Counted from the first letter of the stretch, positions 36,801-44,387 are shown. The stretch: DNA of 64,000 nt from Dyella_B acidisoli (GCF_049532895.1 NZ_CP064031.1:5270001-5334000), one strand, 5' to 3'. The notes: a model not told the origin generated them from the letters alone. Made by a program: numbers and translations.

Positions 36801-38774
36801 AACAGCGCGCACGTGGTCGCCGCTACCAATGTCACGGTATCGGGATTGAGCATCAGCGGCATCACCGGCAGCATCGGTTCGCAGGCCAGCGATTACAGCT
36901 TGGTATCCACCAGCGCGAATGTGGCGGCGACCATCACGCCCGCAACATTGACGGCGACACTGACCAACAGCGGCCTGACCAAAACCTATGACGGCACGAC
37001 GAATGCGCCAGGTGGCTTTACGCCGACCTACAGCTACAGCGGGCTGGTCTCCGGCGATACAAGTGCCAACCTCTCCGACATCGGCGCGGCTTACAACAAC
37101 GCCAACGTAGTTAACGCCACTAACGTCACGGTATCGGGTCTGAGCATCAGCGGCATTACCGGCAGCAACGGTTCGGTGGCGAGCGATTACACCTTGGCGT
37201 CCGGAAGCGCCAGTGTGGCGGCGACTATCACACCGGCCACGCTGACAGGCAGCCTTACCGGCTCGATCAGCAAGGTGTATGACGGCACCACTACTGCAAC
37301 GCTCACACCGATCGATTACACGCTGAGCGGCTTTGTCACTGGCCAGGGCGCGACGGTGACGCAAAGCAGTGGTACCTACAACAGCCCCAACGTGGCTAAC
37401 GCCACGACGGTCACGACGACATTGGGCGGTGGTGACTTTGTCGCCAACAGCGGCACGAGCCTGTCCAACTACACATTGCCCATCAGTGCGAGCGGCGCGG
37501 CGAGCATCACGCCGGCGTTACTTCTGGTGACGGCGAACAACGCCAACAAGACCTATAACGGCGCCGCCTACAGTGGCGGCAATGGCGTGGTCTACAGTGG
37601 CTTCGTGAATGGTGAAGGTGCATCGGTACTCGGTGGCACGCTGGCCTACAGTGGAGCTTCACAAGGCGCGGTCAACGCCGGGTTCTACACCATCACGCCG
37701 ACAGGGCTGAGCTCGAGCAATTACACGATCAATTACGACAATGGCCTGCTGACGGTGAACCCGGCCACGTTGACGGCCAACCTCATTGGCGCGGTGAGCA
37801 AGGTGTACGACGGCACCACCGCGGCAACGCTGGCGTCGGGCAACTACACATTGACCGGCGTGTTCGGCAGCGATGTGGTGAACCTCAATAATCCGACGTC
37901 CGGTGTCTATGCCAGCGCCAATGCCGGTAGCGGCATCAACGTACAAGCGAGCGGACTGACGATCAGCGGCAGTGGCGCAAGCAATTACATACTGAGCAAC
38001 AGCACAGCCACCGCTGCCATCGGCGTGATTACTCCGGCCCGACTCACCGTTACGGCCAATAACGCCAGCACCATCTACAACGCGCAGACGTACAGCGGTG
38101 GCAACGGCGTTATCTACAACGGCTTCGTTGATGGACAGACTTCGGCAGTGCTGGGTGGTGCGCTGGCCTACGGCGGCAATTCACAAGGCGCCTTGAACGT
38201 GGGCAGCTACACACTCATGCCCGGTGGCCTCGCGTCGAATAACTACGCCATCACCTACAACGGCGGTACGCTCACGGTAACGCCGGCCACATTGACCTAC
38301 TTGGCGACACCGGCGCAGATATATGCCGGGCAAGCGATTCCGACGCTGAGCGGCATGGTCACCGGCTTCCAGGGAAGCGACACATTGGCCAATGCCACCA
38401 CCGGTGGGCTGACCTTTACCACGCCGGCCACCGCACAGAGCCCGGCCGGGCAATACGCCATTAATGGCAGTGGCCTCGCCGCGAACGATGGCAATTACGT
38501 CTTCGTGCAGGCCGCAGGCAATGCGCTAGCGTTCAATGTGTTGGTCAACGGTGACGTGGCGTTACCAGGCGTGGCGTATCTGGACCAGGGATTGGGTCAG
38601 TCAGTGCCCACTGCCACCGAGCTACCGCAGGGCGGCTTGTTGGTGTCGGCGATGGATACATCGGATGGATCGGCGCCGTCCACCGTGCCGCTCCGGTCCG
38701 CTACTCCAGCGGCTGCATCGGATCTCTACACGCCGGATGTACGCGTAGTGGGCGGCGGTGTGCGCCTGCCATAA
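30888..38774 (+). CDS. giant two-partner-secretion exoprotein (TpsA) with YDG and MBG-type repeats
   Basis: A 2,628-residue secreted protein. Residues 1-30 are an extended signal peptide region (MNRIFRLVWNRKLGVLQVAS), followed by a hydrophobic segment. A TPS (haemagglutination-activity) domain covers about 80-330, with NPNG at 162-165 in FLINPNGVLFGQGAQ. After a linker come GLUG-type motifs (GGLVGNN...ISNAYATG; about 600-780). From about 920 to 2115 there are twelve roughly 100-residue repeats of YDG type (TKTYDGTT...YSGLVSGD...SDYTLAS...ATIT), then mixed YDG and MBG-like repeats to about 2540. Residues about 1114-2115 are two copies of one 501-residue block. The TpsB gene follows after 43 bases. 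Probable adhesin or surface fibre; ligand unknown. Confidence 0.88.
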   Translation: MNRIFRLVWNRKLGVLQVASEFARGRTKGGRSAEGGMRRAAWLAGIPLSLPLLAFAAAPSPGAVTTSAALTSTSAVAANALPTGGQVTNGAGHLAQRGDTLTITQQSQNLSLNWQTFNIGSQSTVDFVQPDASAIAVNRIADTNGSQIFGHLNANGQVFLINPNGVLFGQGAQVNVGGLVASTLDVNDSALGSGSLSFSGTGKGSVTNLGTINVTGGGYAALLGNQVSNQGAIHAQLGSVALAGGSAVTLNFGGDKLVSVRVDQSTLNALAQNGQLIEADGGNVWMTAGARESLLASAVNNTGTIEAQTVQNQHGHIMLLGGMDAGTVSVGGTLDASAPNGGSGGQIETSAAKVRVANSAKITTAALLGLSGTWLIDPNDFTIAPSGGDITGAALSTELSGGNVVIQSSAGSTSGSGNVNVDDTVSWGSNTLTLDAQNNININRTMTASGSAGLALNYGGYNGTTVTTPAAGTSVNVGLSGSGFAGQVNFTGSSTLSINGQGYTLISSATALQNNVGTSGFYALASNLNLTSGFTPIGNSTTAFSGVFDGLGHTISGLTITSSTLRDVGLFGASSGTIRNVGLLGESVSGTASNGGTGIVAIGGLVGDNSGTISNVFMTGTVSGSGVAGTSGQTIGGLVGNNEASGTISNAYATGAVSGSTYAPFVGGLVGSNYGSILNAYATGPVSGSYGGPKSGFYDLGGLVGNNVGTIQNAYATGSVSWTSGGSSNQNDIGGLVGSDGGSITDTYSTGNVSSGDSSDRLGGLIGYASGDTITASYWDTQTSGQTNGASGGTPTGVSGEVTSSMMLKSTFSSWSISDSGGSANTWRIYDGYTTPLIDSLLIPLTISASNQTVTYNGTNQDAAVLSYSLPSPNVSAITLGLTTAQHAGSYSENVSLAYSTSYDLSFGTSSATLTINPATLTPTLTNTGVTKTYNGTTAAPVGFTPTYSFSGLVSGDTSASLTDTSATYNSAHVVNAADVTVSGLSISGITGSNGSLASDYTLASTSENVAATITRAILTPRLTNSGVTKVYNGTTNAPVGFTPTYSYLGLVPGDTGAILTNTGVAYNGVHAGSASRITVSGLRILLVTGSNGSLISDYTLAPNSASVAATITPATLTATLTNSGVTKTYDGTTNAPGGFTPTYSYSGLISGDTGASLSNTGAAYNSAHVVSATNLTLSGLSISSITGSNGSLASDYTLASSNANVAATITPAPLTVLLSNTTNVTKTYDGTTAAPSGFSPTYSFAGLVSGDSATASSSATPTFNSAHVASATTISQGGLSLVSITGNGTDNSVLGDYTLASTTASTGAGVASISPLVLTATAPTIGGILTKVYDATSAASGASLNGGSVSGAISGDSLVLDTTGITLAYNSSHVANASSINAIGSLGVNIVSSTNGSQSTDYSLSVPAITSVAGTITPATLTSTLTNSGVTKIYDGTTNAPAGFTPTYSYSGFVSGDTGASLTDTSAAYNSAHVVSATSLTLSGLSISSITGSNGSQASDYTLASSSANVAATITPATLTATLTNSGVTKTYDGSIAAPAGFTPTYSYIGLAAGDTGANLADTSVAYNSTHVASATDVTVSGLSISSIVGSNGSLTSDYTLASSSANVAATITPATLTATLTNSGVTKTYDGTTNAPGGFTPTYSYSGLISGDTGASLADTGVAYDSAHVASATSVTVSGLSISGITGSDGSQATDYTLASSNASVAATITPAPLTVSLSNTTNVTKTYNGTTATPGGFSPTYSISGLVSGDSATVSSSATPIFNSAHVASATTISQGGLSLASITGNGTDNSVLSDYTLVSTTASTGAGIASISPLVLTATAPTIGGATTKVYNGTIAATGATLNGGGVSGAISGDSLSLDTSGIVLDYNSSHVASASSISASGSLAVDILSSTNGSQSTDYSVALPTIAAVAGTITPAPLTPTLTNIGVTKIYDGTITAPIGFTPTYSYSGFVSGDTGASLTDTSVIYNSAHVVAATNVTVSGLSISGITGSIGSQASDYSLVSTSANVAATITPATLTATLTNSGLTKTYDGTTNAPGGFTPTYSYSGLVSGDTSANLSDIGAAYNNANVVNATNVTVSGLSISGITGSNGSVASDYTLASGSASVAATITPATLTGSLTGSISKVYDGTTTATLTPIDYTLSGFVTGQGATVTQSSGTYNSPNVANATTVTTTLGGGDFVANSGTSLSNYTLPISASGAASITPALLLVTANNANKTYNGAAYSGGNGVVYSGFVNGEGASVLGGTLAYSGASQGAVNAGFYTITPTGLSSSNYTINYDNGLLTVNPATLTANLIGAVSKVYDGTTAATLASGNYTLTGVFGSDVVNLNNPTSGVYASANAGSGINVQASGLTISGSGASNYILSNSTATAAIGVITPARLTVTANNASTIYNAQTYSGGNGVIYNGFVDGQTSAVLGGALAYGGNSQGALNVGSYTLMPGGLASNNYAITYNGGTLTVTPATLTYLATPAQIYAGQAIPTLSGMVTGFQGSDTLANATTGGLTFTTPATAQSPAGQYAINGSGLAANDGNYVFVQAAGNALAFNVLVNGDVALPGVAYLDQGLGQSVPTATELPQGGLLVSAMDTSDGSAPSTVPLRSATPAAASDLYTPDVRVVGGGVRLP
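34226..35728 (+). repeat. higher-order tandem repeat inside tpsA, block A (1,503 bp)
   Basis: Five distinct repeat units in a fixed order. The following block (35729-37231) has the same five unit types in the same order, each displaced by exactly 1,503 bases (checked at unit starts 34226/35729, 35141/36644 and at the shared GCTTTCC at 34541/36044). Confidence 0.88.
35729..37231 (+). repeat. higher-order tandem repeat inside tpsA, block B (1,503 bp)
   Basis: Second copy of the five-unit block, 501 codons long, directly abutting block A. The copies have diverged at many codons, so the duplication is not recent, but length and reading frame are conserved exactly. Confidence 0.88.
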
Positions 38775-38817
38775 CGACTCACACCATCTTCCTTCCTCGT
38801 CTTTCGGATGCTTGCCT

Positions 38818-40494
38818 GTGACCCGATCAACCGCGTTGCGTTTGTCGCCCCTCGCCATCGTCCTGTTGGCTGCTCCCGCGTTTGCGCAGCAGACGCCGCC
38901 CACCAGCGGTCAGCTACTGCAGCAGGCGCAGCCTCCGCAGCAACCGTTGCCCAAACGTGAGCCGGGGATACAGATTCAGACGCCCGTGACCGCTCACGTC
39001 ACCGACAACACCCCTTTCGAGGTGAAGCAGATCGTCGTCAGCGGCAACACGACTTTCGATACCAATACGCTGCACGCATTGATCGCCGATGGCGAAGGCC
39101 ACACGCAGACGCTCGCCACGCTCAACGTCCTCGCGCAGCGCATCACGGACTACTATCGCGCCCACGGTTATCCGTTGTCCCGCGCTGTTGTGCCGGCACA
39201 GGCGTTGAGTGATGGCGTGGTGCAGTTCAAAGTCATCGAGGCGCGCTATGACCAGGTTCAGTTGATCAACCACAGTCGTGTTCAGACGAGCCTGCTCAAA
39301 GCGACCCTCAGCCCGCTGCAAAGCGGTCAACTGGTCACGCAGGATGGACTGGATCGCCAGTTGTTGTTGATGAACGATCTGCCGGGAGTGCAAGGGCACG
39401 CAGTGCTGGGCCCTGGCAGTGCGCCCGGCACCAGCGATCTAAGTGTCGATGCTCAAGCGCTGCCGCCCGTGACTGGCAACCTTACGCTGGATGATGGGGG
39501 AGATCGCTACACCGGTCGCATCCGTTTGGGCGGCAACGTGACCGTGAACAATCTGACATGTCTCGGCGATCAGCTCAGCGTGGGGCTTTTGGCTTCCGAC
39601 GAGCACATGCACTATGGCCACGCGGCTTATGACTTTGCGCTCAATGGTGCGGGTACCCGGTTCGGACTTGCGTACTCTGCGCTGTCCTACCAATTGGGCG
39701 ATGGCTTGAAGGACTTGCATGCACGAGGGCATGCCACCGAAGCCAGTGCATGGTTGTCGCAATCCATCGTGCGCAGTCCCAATACGAACGTCAGTGCCCG
39801 GCTTGAAGTGGACAATCACCATTTGGCGGACGACACCGGCAGCACCGGTGTGCACGATGACCGCCACTCGTGGGACTGGACGGCCAGCGGCACATTCGAT
39901 CACCGCGATAGCTGGGGCGGTGGTGGTGTGACGCAAGCGCAACTGTCGCTGACGCGCGGACAGCTGGGCTTTGATAACGCTGCAGCGAAAGCCAGCGATG
40001 CGGTGACAGCTCACACGCAGGGGCACGAGCTGCATTGGAATGGCAATGTAAGTCGTCTGCAGACGATCACTGCCACGACGCGCTTGTACGTCGCGCTCAG
40101 CGGCCAATACAGCCACCACAACCTGGACTCTTCCGAACAGTTCCTGCTGGGTGGCATGCAAAGCGTACGCGGCTATGAAGTGAGTACGCTGGCCGGTGCT
40201 TCGGGCTATCTGGCCACGGTGGAACTGCGCCATGACTTGCACCTGCCCGGCGGAGCTTGGCAAGGCAGCGTGTTTGCCGACAACGGTGGACTATGGATCA
40301 ACCCGCATCAGTGGGCTGGTAGCACTGGCAGCAATCACGCCACGCTGAGCAGTGTGGGCGCTGGGCTGGCTTGGGCCGGTCCCGATCAATGGATAGCGCA
40401 AGTGCAAGTAGGCCAGCCAGTGGGCAGCACGCCGGAGCTTGCAGGTAAGCGCCCGTCCACGCGAGCATGGGTGCAGCTCAGCAAGGGATTCTGA
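38818..40494 (+). CDS. TpsB outer-membrane transporter (FhaC/ShlB family)
   Basis: A 558-residue Omp85-superfamily protein that exports the adjacent TpsA. It starts at a GTG that opens a signal peptide (ALRLSPLAIVLLAAPAFA). A Gln/Pro-rich linker (QLLQQAQPPQQPLPKREPG) follows, then POTRA domains (FEVKQIVVSGNTTFDTNTLHALI onwards) and a 16-strand barrel, with VRGY at 450-453 in the conserved loop motif. The C-terminus WVQLSKGF ends in Phe as outer-membrane barrels do. The start lacks a strong ribosome-binding site. The downstream sulfotransferase gene starts one base after the stop. Confidence 0.92.
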   Translation: MTRSTALRLSPLAIVLLAAPAFAQQTPPTSGQLLQQAQPPQQPLPKREPGIQIQTPVTAHVTDNTPFEVKQIVVSGNTTFDTNTLHALIADGEGHTQTLATLNVLAQRITDYYRAHGYPLSRAVVPAQALSDGVVQFKVIEARYDQVQLINHSRVQTSLLKATLSPLQSGQLVTQDGLDRQLLLMNDLPGVQGHAVLGPGSAPGTSDLSVDAQALPPVTGNLTLDDGGDRYTGRIRLGGNVTVNNLTCLGDQLSVGLLASDEHMHYGHAAYDFALNGAGTRFGLAYSALSYQLGDGLKDLHARGHATEASAWLSQSIVRSPNTNVSARLEVDNHHLADDTGSTGVHDDRHSWDWTASGTFDHRDSWGGGGVTQAQLSLTRGQLGFDNAAAKASDAVTAHTQGHELHWNGNVSRLQTITATTRLYVALSGQYSHHNLDSSEQFLLGGMQSVRGYEVSTLAGASGYLATVELRHDLHLPGGAWQGSVFADNGGLWINPHQWAGSTGSNHATLSSVGAGLAWAGPDQWIAQVQVGQPVGSTPELAGKRPSTRAWVQLSKGF

Positions 40495-40495
40495 C

Positions 40496-41326
40496 GTGGC
40501 AACACCCACTTTCGTTGGTGTCACCGGCCTGCCGCGCGCAGGTTCCACACTGCTGTGCCAGCTACTCGCGCAGCATCCTGAAATTCAGTGCGAAGGACAC
40601 AGCTCGCCGTTGTGCAACACGTTGCTCGGCATCCGGCGAATGATCAGTGACGATCAGTTTTTCCTGTCGCAGCTGGATGCATCGTTCGAGACAAGCTATG
40701 CGCATCTGGCCTCGGCCATGCGCGGATTCCTGCACGGCTGGTATCACGACAGTGGTGAGCACCGAGTAGTGATCGACAAGAACCGCGCCTGGTTGCATGC
40801 GGTCGAATTGCTGCTGCACATCGAGCCGGAAGCCAAATTGATCGTCTGCCTGCGGGAACTGGGGCAGATCTACGGATCGATTGAAGCGCAGCACCAGCGC
40901 ACGATACTCGTGGACTTTATCGATCATCTGGCGGACTACGACCGCTTCGGCCGCGCGGATGCGCTGTTCGCGAAAGATCGGGTGATCGGCGCGCCGCTTA
41001 TCGCGCTGCAGGCAGTGCTGGATTTGCCTGATACCGTGAAGCAACGTTTGTACTTCGTGCGTTTCGAAGACCTGATCGCACAGCCGGTGAAATGCATGTC
41101 ACATCTGTACGCATGGTTGGGGCTGTCGCCATTCGAGATTGATCCGGATCGACTCACGGCGAGAAAACAGGAAAGCGACAGCCACTATCGGATGAAATAC
41201 CCGCACCGGCAGTCCACTCGCATCGTGACACCCGCGCCGCATGCTGTGCCGGCACGAATACAGAAACAGATAGAGACGGTATGGGCGTGGTTCTATCGGC
41301 TTTACTATGGCGAGAGGATGTCCTGA
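40496..41326 (+). CDS. sulfotransferase co-transcribed with the TPS pair
   Basis: A 276-residue sulfotransferase-family protein, expected to move sulfate from PAPS to a hydroxyl or amine. The 5'-phosphosulfate loop is GVTGLPRAGSTLLCQLL at residues 7-23; the 3'-phosphate region fits LIVCLRELGQIYGSI, and LYFVRFEDLIAQPVKCMSHLYAWLGL is the usual late motif. No signal peptide, so it acts in the cytoplasm. The GTG start is one base beyond the tpsB stop with AAGGGA 7 bases upstream, inside the end of tpsB, so translation is probably coupled. Its target may be the exoprotein itself before export, but no substrate evidence is in the sequence. Confidence 0.83.
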   Translation: MATPTFVGVTGLPRAGSTLLCQLLAQHPEIQCEGHSSPLCNTLLGIRRMISDDQFFLSQLDASFETSYAHLASAMRGFLHGWYHDSGEHRVVIDKNRAWLHAVELLLHIEPEAKLIVCLRELGQIYGSIEAQHQRTILVDFIDHLADYDRFGRADALFAKDRVIGAPLIALQAVLDLPDTVKQRLYFVRFEDLIAQPVKCMSHLYAWLGLSPFEIDPDRLTARKQESDSHYRMKYPHRQSTRIVTPAPHAVPARIQKQIETVWAWFYRLYYGERMS

Positions 41327-41395
41327 GGAACGCGTCTCTTTTGGTAGCCAACGCCATGCGTGCTACTGCGCACCGAACAACGCCGCCGTTGAGCG

Positions 41396-42385
41396 TCAAA
41401 CACTAGCCAAGCCCGACACCCTGCGAAGGTAATCGCGTGCAGCATGCATATCTTCATCGACTTCTTCGCATAACCATTCGCGAAAGCGGGCGATCTTCGG
41501 GCGACGTTCCTTCGCACTGGGAAAGACCATCCAGAACGCCCGTCCATCGGTGGCGACGAAATCGTGTGCTGGCACGAGTCTTCCTGCATTGATTTCAGCG
41601 CGGAACAGGATGGGTGATCCGATCGCGATACCCTGGCCTGCAACCGCTGCGGCAATATCGAGATATTCGGTGGGCAGGCTGGTGCCGAATTCGCCGGGGA
41701 GGGTGTCATCGTGGCAGCCTTGCGCGCGGTACCATGTCGCCCACCAATCTGGACGGCCAAGTAGTGGAACGTCTAGCCGCGCGCGCGGATTGGCGATGTT
41801 CTGCGCTGCATCTTTCAACGCAGGCGCGCAAAGCGGCATGAAGATGCTCGGAAAGAGTTTTATCGCGCGCAGTCCCGGCCAACGGCCGTGACCATTGCGA
41901 ATGGCGGCATCGAAACGGCCTTCGGTCAGGTCCTGCGCAGGTACCGAGAGATCGAGCTCGAAGGTGATCTCTGGATGCCGAGCGCGAAATTTCCCCAGCC
42001 TTGGCGTAAGCCACGTCGTGCCGAATGTCGGTAGTGTGGTCAAGGTCAGGTGCGATTCGTCGGTGTCGACGGCCTTGATGAAGCTGGCGCGCAATGCGGC
42101 GAATGCCTGGGTGGCTTCGGTGGCTACCAACTGGCCCGGCACCGTCAGTTCAACCTTCTGTGCATGGCGCAAGAACAACTGCACGCCGATCTGCTGTTCG
42201 AGACGGCGCACGTGATAACTGACCGATGCAGACGTGGTGTCCAGTTCGCTTGCCGCTTTGGCAAAGCTGCCCAGCCGTGCGGCGGCCTCGAACGCGCGGA
42301 TCGCCGTGAGCGAAGGCAGTCGGCAATCCTCGACCCCAAGTCGTGCTTGCCCTGCACGCCGATTCTTGAGTGGTGGACGGCTCAT
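41396..42385 (-). CDS. LysR-family regulator (GcvA-like)
   Basis: A 329-residue LysR protein. Winged HTH at about 25-85 (LPSLTAIRAFEAAARLGSFAKAASELDTTSASVSYHVRRLEQQIGVQLFLRHAQKVELT) begins with the PSLTAIRAFEAAAR signature of the GcvA-like branch; the effector domain follows to the C-terminus. The ATG at 42385 is taken because upstream residues are not LysR-like, though no ribosome-binding site is evident. It is divergent (57 bases) from an exported protein gene which it may control. Its 3' end converges with the sulfotransferase gene. Confidence 0.87.
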   Translation of the reverse strand: MSRPPLKNRRAGQARLGVEDCRLPSLTAIRAFEAAARLGSFAKAASELDTTSASVSYHVRRLEQQIGVQLFLRHAQKVELTVPGQLVATEATQAFAALRASFIKAVDTDESHLTLTTLPTFGTTWLTPRLGKFRARHPEITFELDLSVPAQDLTEGRFDAAIRNGHGRWPGLRAIKLFPSIFMPLCAPALKDAAQNIANPRARLDVPLLGRPDWWATWYRAQGCHDDTLPGEFGTSLPTEYLDIAAAVAGQGIAIGSPILFRAEINAGRLVPAHDFVATDGRAFWMVFPSAKERRPKIARFREWLCEEVDEDMHAARDYLRRVSGLASV

Positions 42386-42442
42386 GGGGATGGCCAGAAT
42401 GGTCTGGCCGCATCCTCTCATTGCCGACACTGGAGGTCCAGA

Positions 42443-43084
42443 ATGACGCTGTCTACTTGCAAGCCGTACACCTACCTGCTGGTCATGTCGTTCGTTGTTG
42501 CAGCAACGGCGGCCGCATCTACGGACGATCCGCCTCAGGCCGATTCCGGAGCGATCCCCCCGGGTTACTCGACCACGGTCACCGGAACCACGCACGATTT
42601 CGATTACTTCATGGGCAGTGGCTGGCTCACCACGCAGCATCGCCTCAAGGAAACCGGTGTCGGCAGTAAAGAGTGGTACACCTATCCCGCCACGCTGTGC
42701 GCAACGCACTATCTCGGCGGCATGGCGACTGTGGATGAGATGTACGCCCCCACCAAAGGTACTTCAGGCTTGACCCTGCGGGCATTCGATCCGGCCAAGC
42801 GCCAGTGGTCGATCTACTGGGTGAGCAGCCGGGATGGATTGCTGGAAATGCCGCCAGTGGTCGGTGGTTTTCATGGTAACCAGGGCGAGTTCTATTCCGA
42901 GGATCACGACGCGCATGACCGGCCGGTCAAGGTGCGATACCTCTGGACGATACGCGATCAAGATCACGCGCGGTGGGAACAGGCGTTCTCTTACGACAAC
43001 CGTACGTGGGAAACGAATTGGATAGGTGACTTCGTACGCGGCGATCGCGCCAAGTTGTGCGATGACGGACGTCCCAGGCGATAG
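42443..43084 (+). CDS. exported protein of unknown function (DUF1579-like pattern)
   Basis: A 213-residue protein with a signal peptide (YLLVMSFVVAATAAAS) and a domain with DFDYFMGSGWLTTQHRLKE, then LRAFDPAKRQWSIYWVSSRDG and FYSEDHDAHDRPVKVRYLW. This beta-rich layout (FDxxxGxW...hRL; W-I-YWxxS) resembles DUF1579/heme-binding-like barrels but I do not recognise it with certainty. GGAGG lies 6 bases before the ATG at 42443, which overrides longer in-frame extensions. Divergent from a LysR gene and followed by a strong bidirectional terminator. Confidence 0.75.
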   Translation: MTLSTCKPYTYLLVMSFVVAATAAASTDDPPQADSGAIPPGYSTTVTGTTHDFDYFMGSGWLTTQHRLKETGVGSKEWYTYPATLCATHYLGGMATVDEMYAPTKGTSGLTLRAFDPAKRQWSIYWVSSRDGLLEMPPVVGGFHGNQGEFYSEDHDAHDRPVKVRYLWTIRDQDHARWEQAFSYDNRTWETNWIGDFVRGDRAKLCDDGRPRR

Positions 43085-43090
43085 CGCATA

Positions 43091-43134
43091 GAAAAAGGCA
43101 CCAGGTCGACTTACGTGAACCTGGTGCCTTTTTC
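43091..43134. terminator. strong bidirectional terminator
   Basis: A perfect 16-bp stem (43091-43106 with 43119-43134, core GGCACCAGGT/ACCTGGTGCC) with A5 and T5 at its base and a 12-base loop, between the exported-protein gene (+) and the GH26 gene (-). Confidence 0.93.
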
Positions 43135-43211
43135 ATGAGCGTGATCATGGCGGTGCCAACGTTGGCGATCTTATCTGCTGAGAAAAACGTGGCGCCGCCA
43201 AAGAGGGATGT

Positions 43212-44189
43212 TCAATGCGCCGGTGGGAACGCGTTGAAATAGCTGTCGGCACCCATCGCGCCGAAAGCGTCCACGCCGCCGCCAGTGCCCGTGCCTAGGA
43301 TCCATTGGCAGGTTGTGTAGTTGCCTGCCGCATCGAAATACATGAAACCTTTCACCAGTGGGAAGTGGTAACCGTTAGGGTTCGGCTTGCCCTCGATCTC
43401 AGCCTGTGCCAGACCAAGATAAGTTGTTTGCTCGGCAGGACACTCGCCCGTTTCTCCTATCAGGATAGGTTTGCCCTTGCTCGCGAACTCGCTGTAGAAC
43501 GGACTAAAGATCGGCCCGAAATCGTTGGTGTTCTGTTTGTCGTAGCCGTCGACACCGATCCAGTCGACCACATCGTCGCCGGGGTAATAAGGCATCGGAT
43601 CTTCTGAAGTATTGTCCCCGCGGTTCGGATTCCATAGCCACGTCACATTGGTCACCTGCTCGTCCACGAAGATCTCGTGGATATGCCGCCATGCGTTGAT
43701 ATAACCCGCAGCGCCACTGGTGCCCAGGCAATTCTGATGGTTGGCTTGTGGCAGATTCATTTCCCAATACCAGCGAATAAAAACAGGATGCCCGAATGCC
43801 TTGATGGCATCAGCGGTGTTCTTGATCAAGGTATCGTCGAGCCCTGCCGTGACATTGTCGTCGGTATTGCCGCAGTGCCAAGTGATCACAGGCGTGCGGC
43901 CGTTCGCGACGTCGTCCTGCATCGCTGCGTCGGGAAAGCTGGGGGTAGTGGCGCTAGTGCTGGATCTCCACGGGTAGTAGTGCATGTGAAGCGCCAACGT
44001 GCGGCCGATGGCAACTTCCAGAGCCTTTGTAGCTTGGGGAACCTGGCTTACGTCACCGTTTGGATTGACCCAGGCACCAAAGTACGCGCCGTTGGCGGGT
44101 GGTGGGATGGCTTGAGCCATGGCATGGTTGGCAAACAAGGTGAGACACAGCGAACTGGCAGCAGCTAACACAGCGATACGGCTCGGCAT
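43212..44189 (-). CDS. secreted GH26 glycoside hydrolase (beta-mannanase-like)
   Basis: A 325-residue exported enzyme with signal peptide (AVLAAASSLCLTLFANHAMA) and one GH26 catalytic domain. Acid/base Glu143 is in FIRWYWEMN and nucleophile Glu246 in PILIGETGEC, the usual pair for GH26. VTWLWNPNRGDN and DWIGVDGYD are further conserved blocks. GGAG lies 8 bases before the ATG. GH26 mainly holds endo-beta-1,4-mannanases and some lichenases; substrate is not certain. There is no carbohydrate-binding module. A palindrome about 75 bases upstream may be its operator. Confidence 0.87.
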   Translation of the reverse strand: MPSRIAVLAAASSLCLTLFANHAMAQAIPPPANGAYFGAWVNPNGDVSQVPQATKALEVAIGRTLALHMHYYPWRSSTSATTPSFPDAAMQDDVANGRTPVITWHCGNTDDNVTAGLDDTLIKNTADAIKAFGHPVFIRWYWEMNLPQANHQNCLGTSGAAGYINAWRHIHEIFVDEQVTNVTWLWNPNRGDNTSEDPMPYYPGDDVVDWIGVDGYDKQNTNDFGPIFSPFYSEFASKGKPILIGETGECPAEQTTYLGLAQAEIEGKPNPNGYHFPLVKGFMYFDAAGNYTTCQWILGTGTGGGVDAFGAMGADSYFNAFPPAH

Positions 44190-44264
44190 GATCGAATCTC
44201 CAATCAGGGGGATGGATGCACACAGTTACGGCCGATATCAACGAAATGGCGTGCTTCTGCGTTG

Positions 44265-44282
44265 ACTAGGGAAATCCCTAGT
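44265..44282. promoter_or_regulatory. perfect palindrome ACTAGGGA-AA-TCCCTAGT, candidate operator
   Basis: Perfect 8-bp arms, about 75 bases upstream of the GH26 start on the reverse strand and between that gene and a repeat element. No T-run, so operator rather than terminator. Regulator unknown. Confidence 0.45.
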
Positions 44283-44308
44283 TCATGGACACCTAAACAA
44301 AAACAGTA

Positions 44309-44377
44309 CGTAGGCTGGGATGAAATCCCAGCATCACGAAGCTGCAAAGAAAGCTGGGATTGTCATCCCAGCCAACG
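44309..44377. repeat. family C palindromic repeat, copy 2
   Basis: Inverted arms CGTAGGCTGGGATGAAATCC at the left and CATCCCAGCCAACG at the right; same architecture as 21600-21668 with divergence in the central spacer. It lies just past the stop of the RND pump gene at 44388. Confidence 0.85.
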
Positions 44378-44387
44378 TCGCTTCATG

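Noticed and set aside
36201..37364. Antisense repeat-bearing frames opposite the exoprotein repeats
   Set aside because: They exist only because the sense repeats have a strong codon pattern; no start signals or known domains.
33640..38300. Regular repeats that might suggest a CRISPR array
   Set aside because: Units are about 300 bp, in frame and coding; there are no short identical repeats separated by unique spacers.
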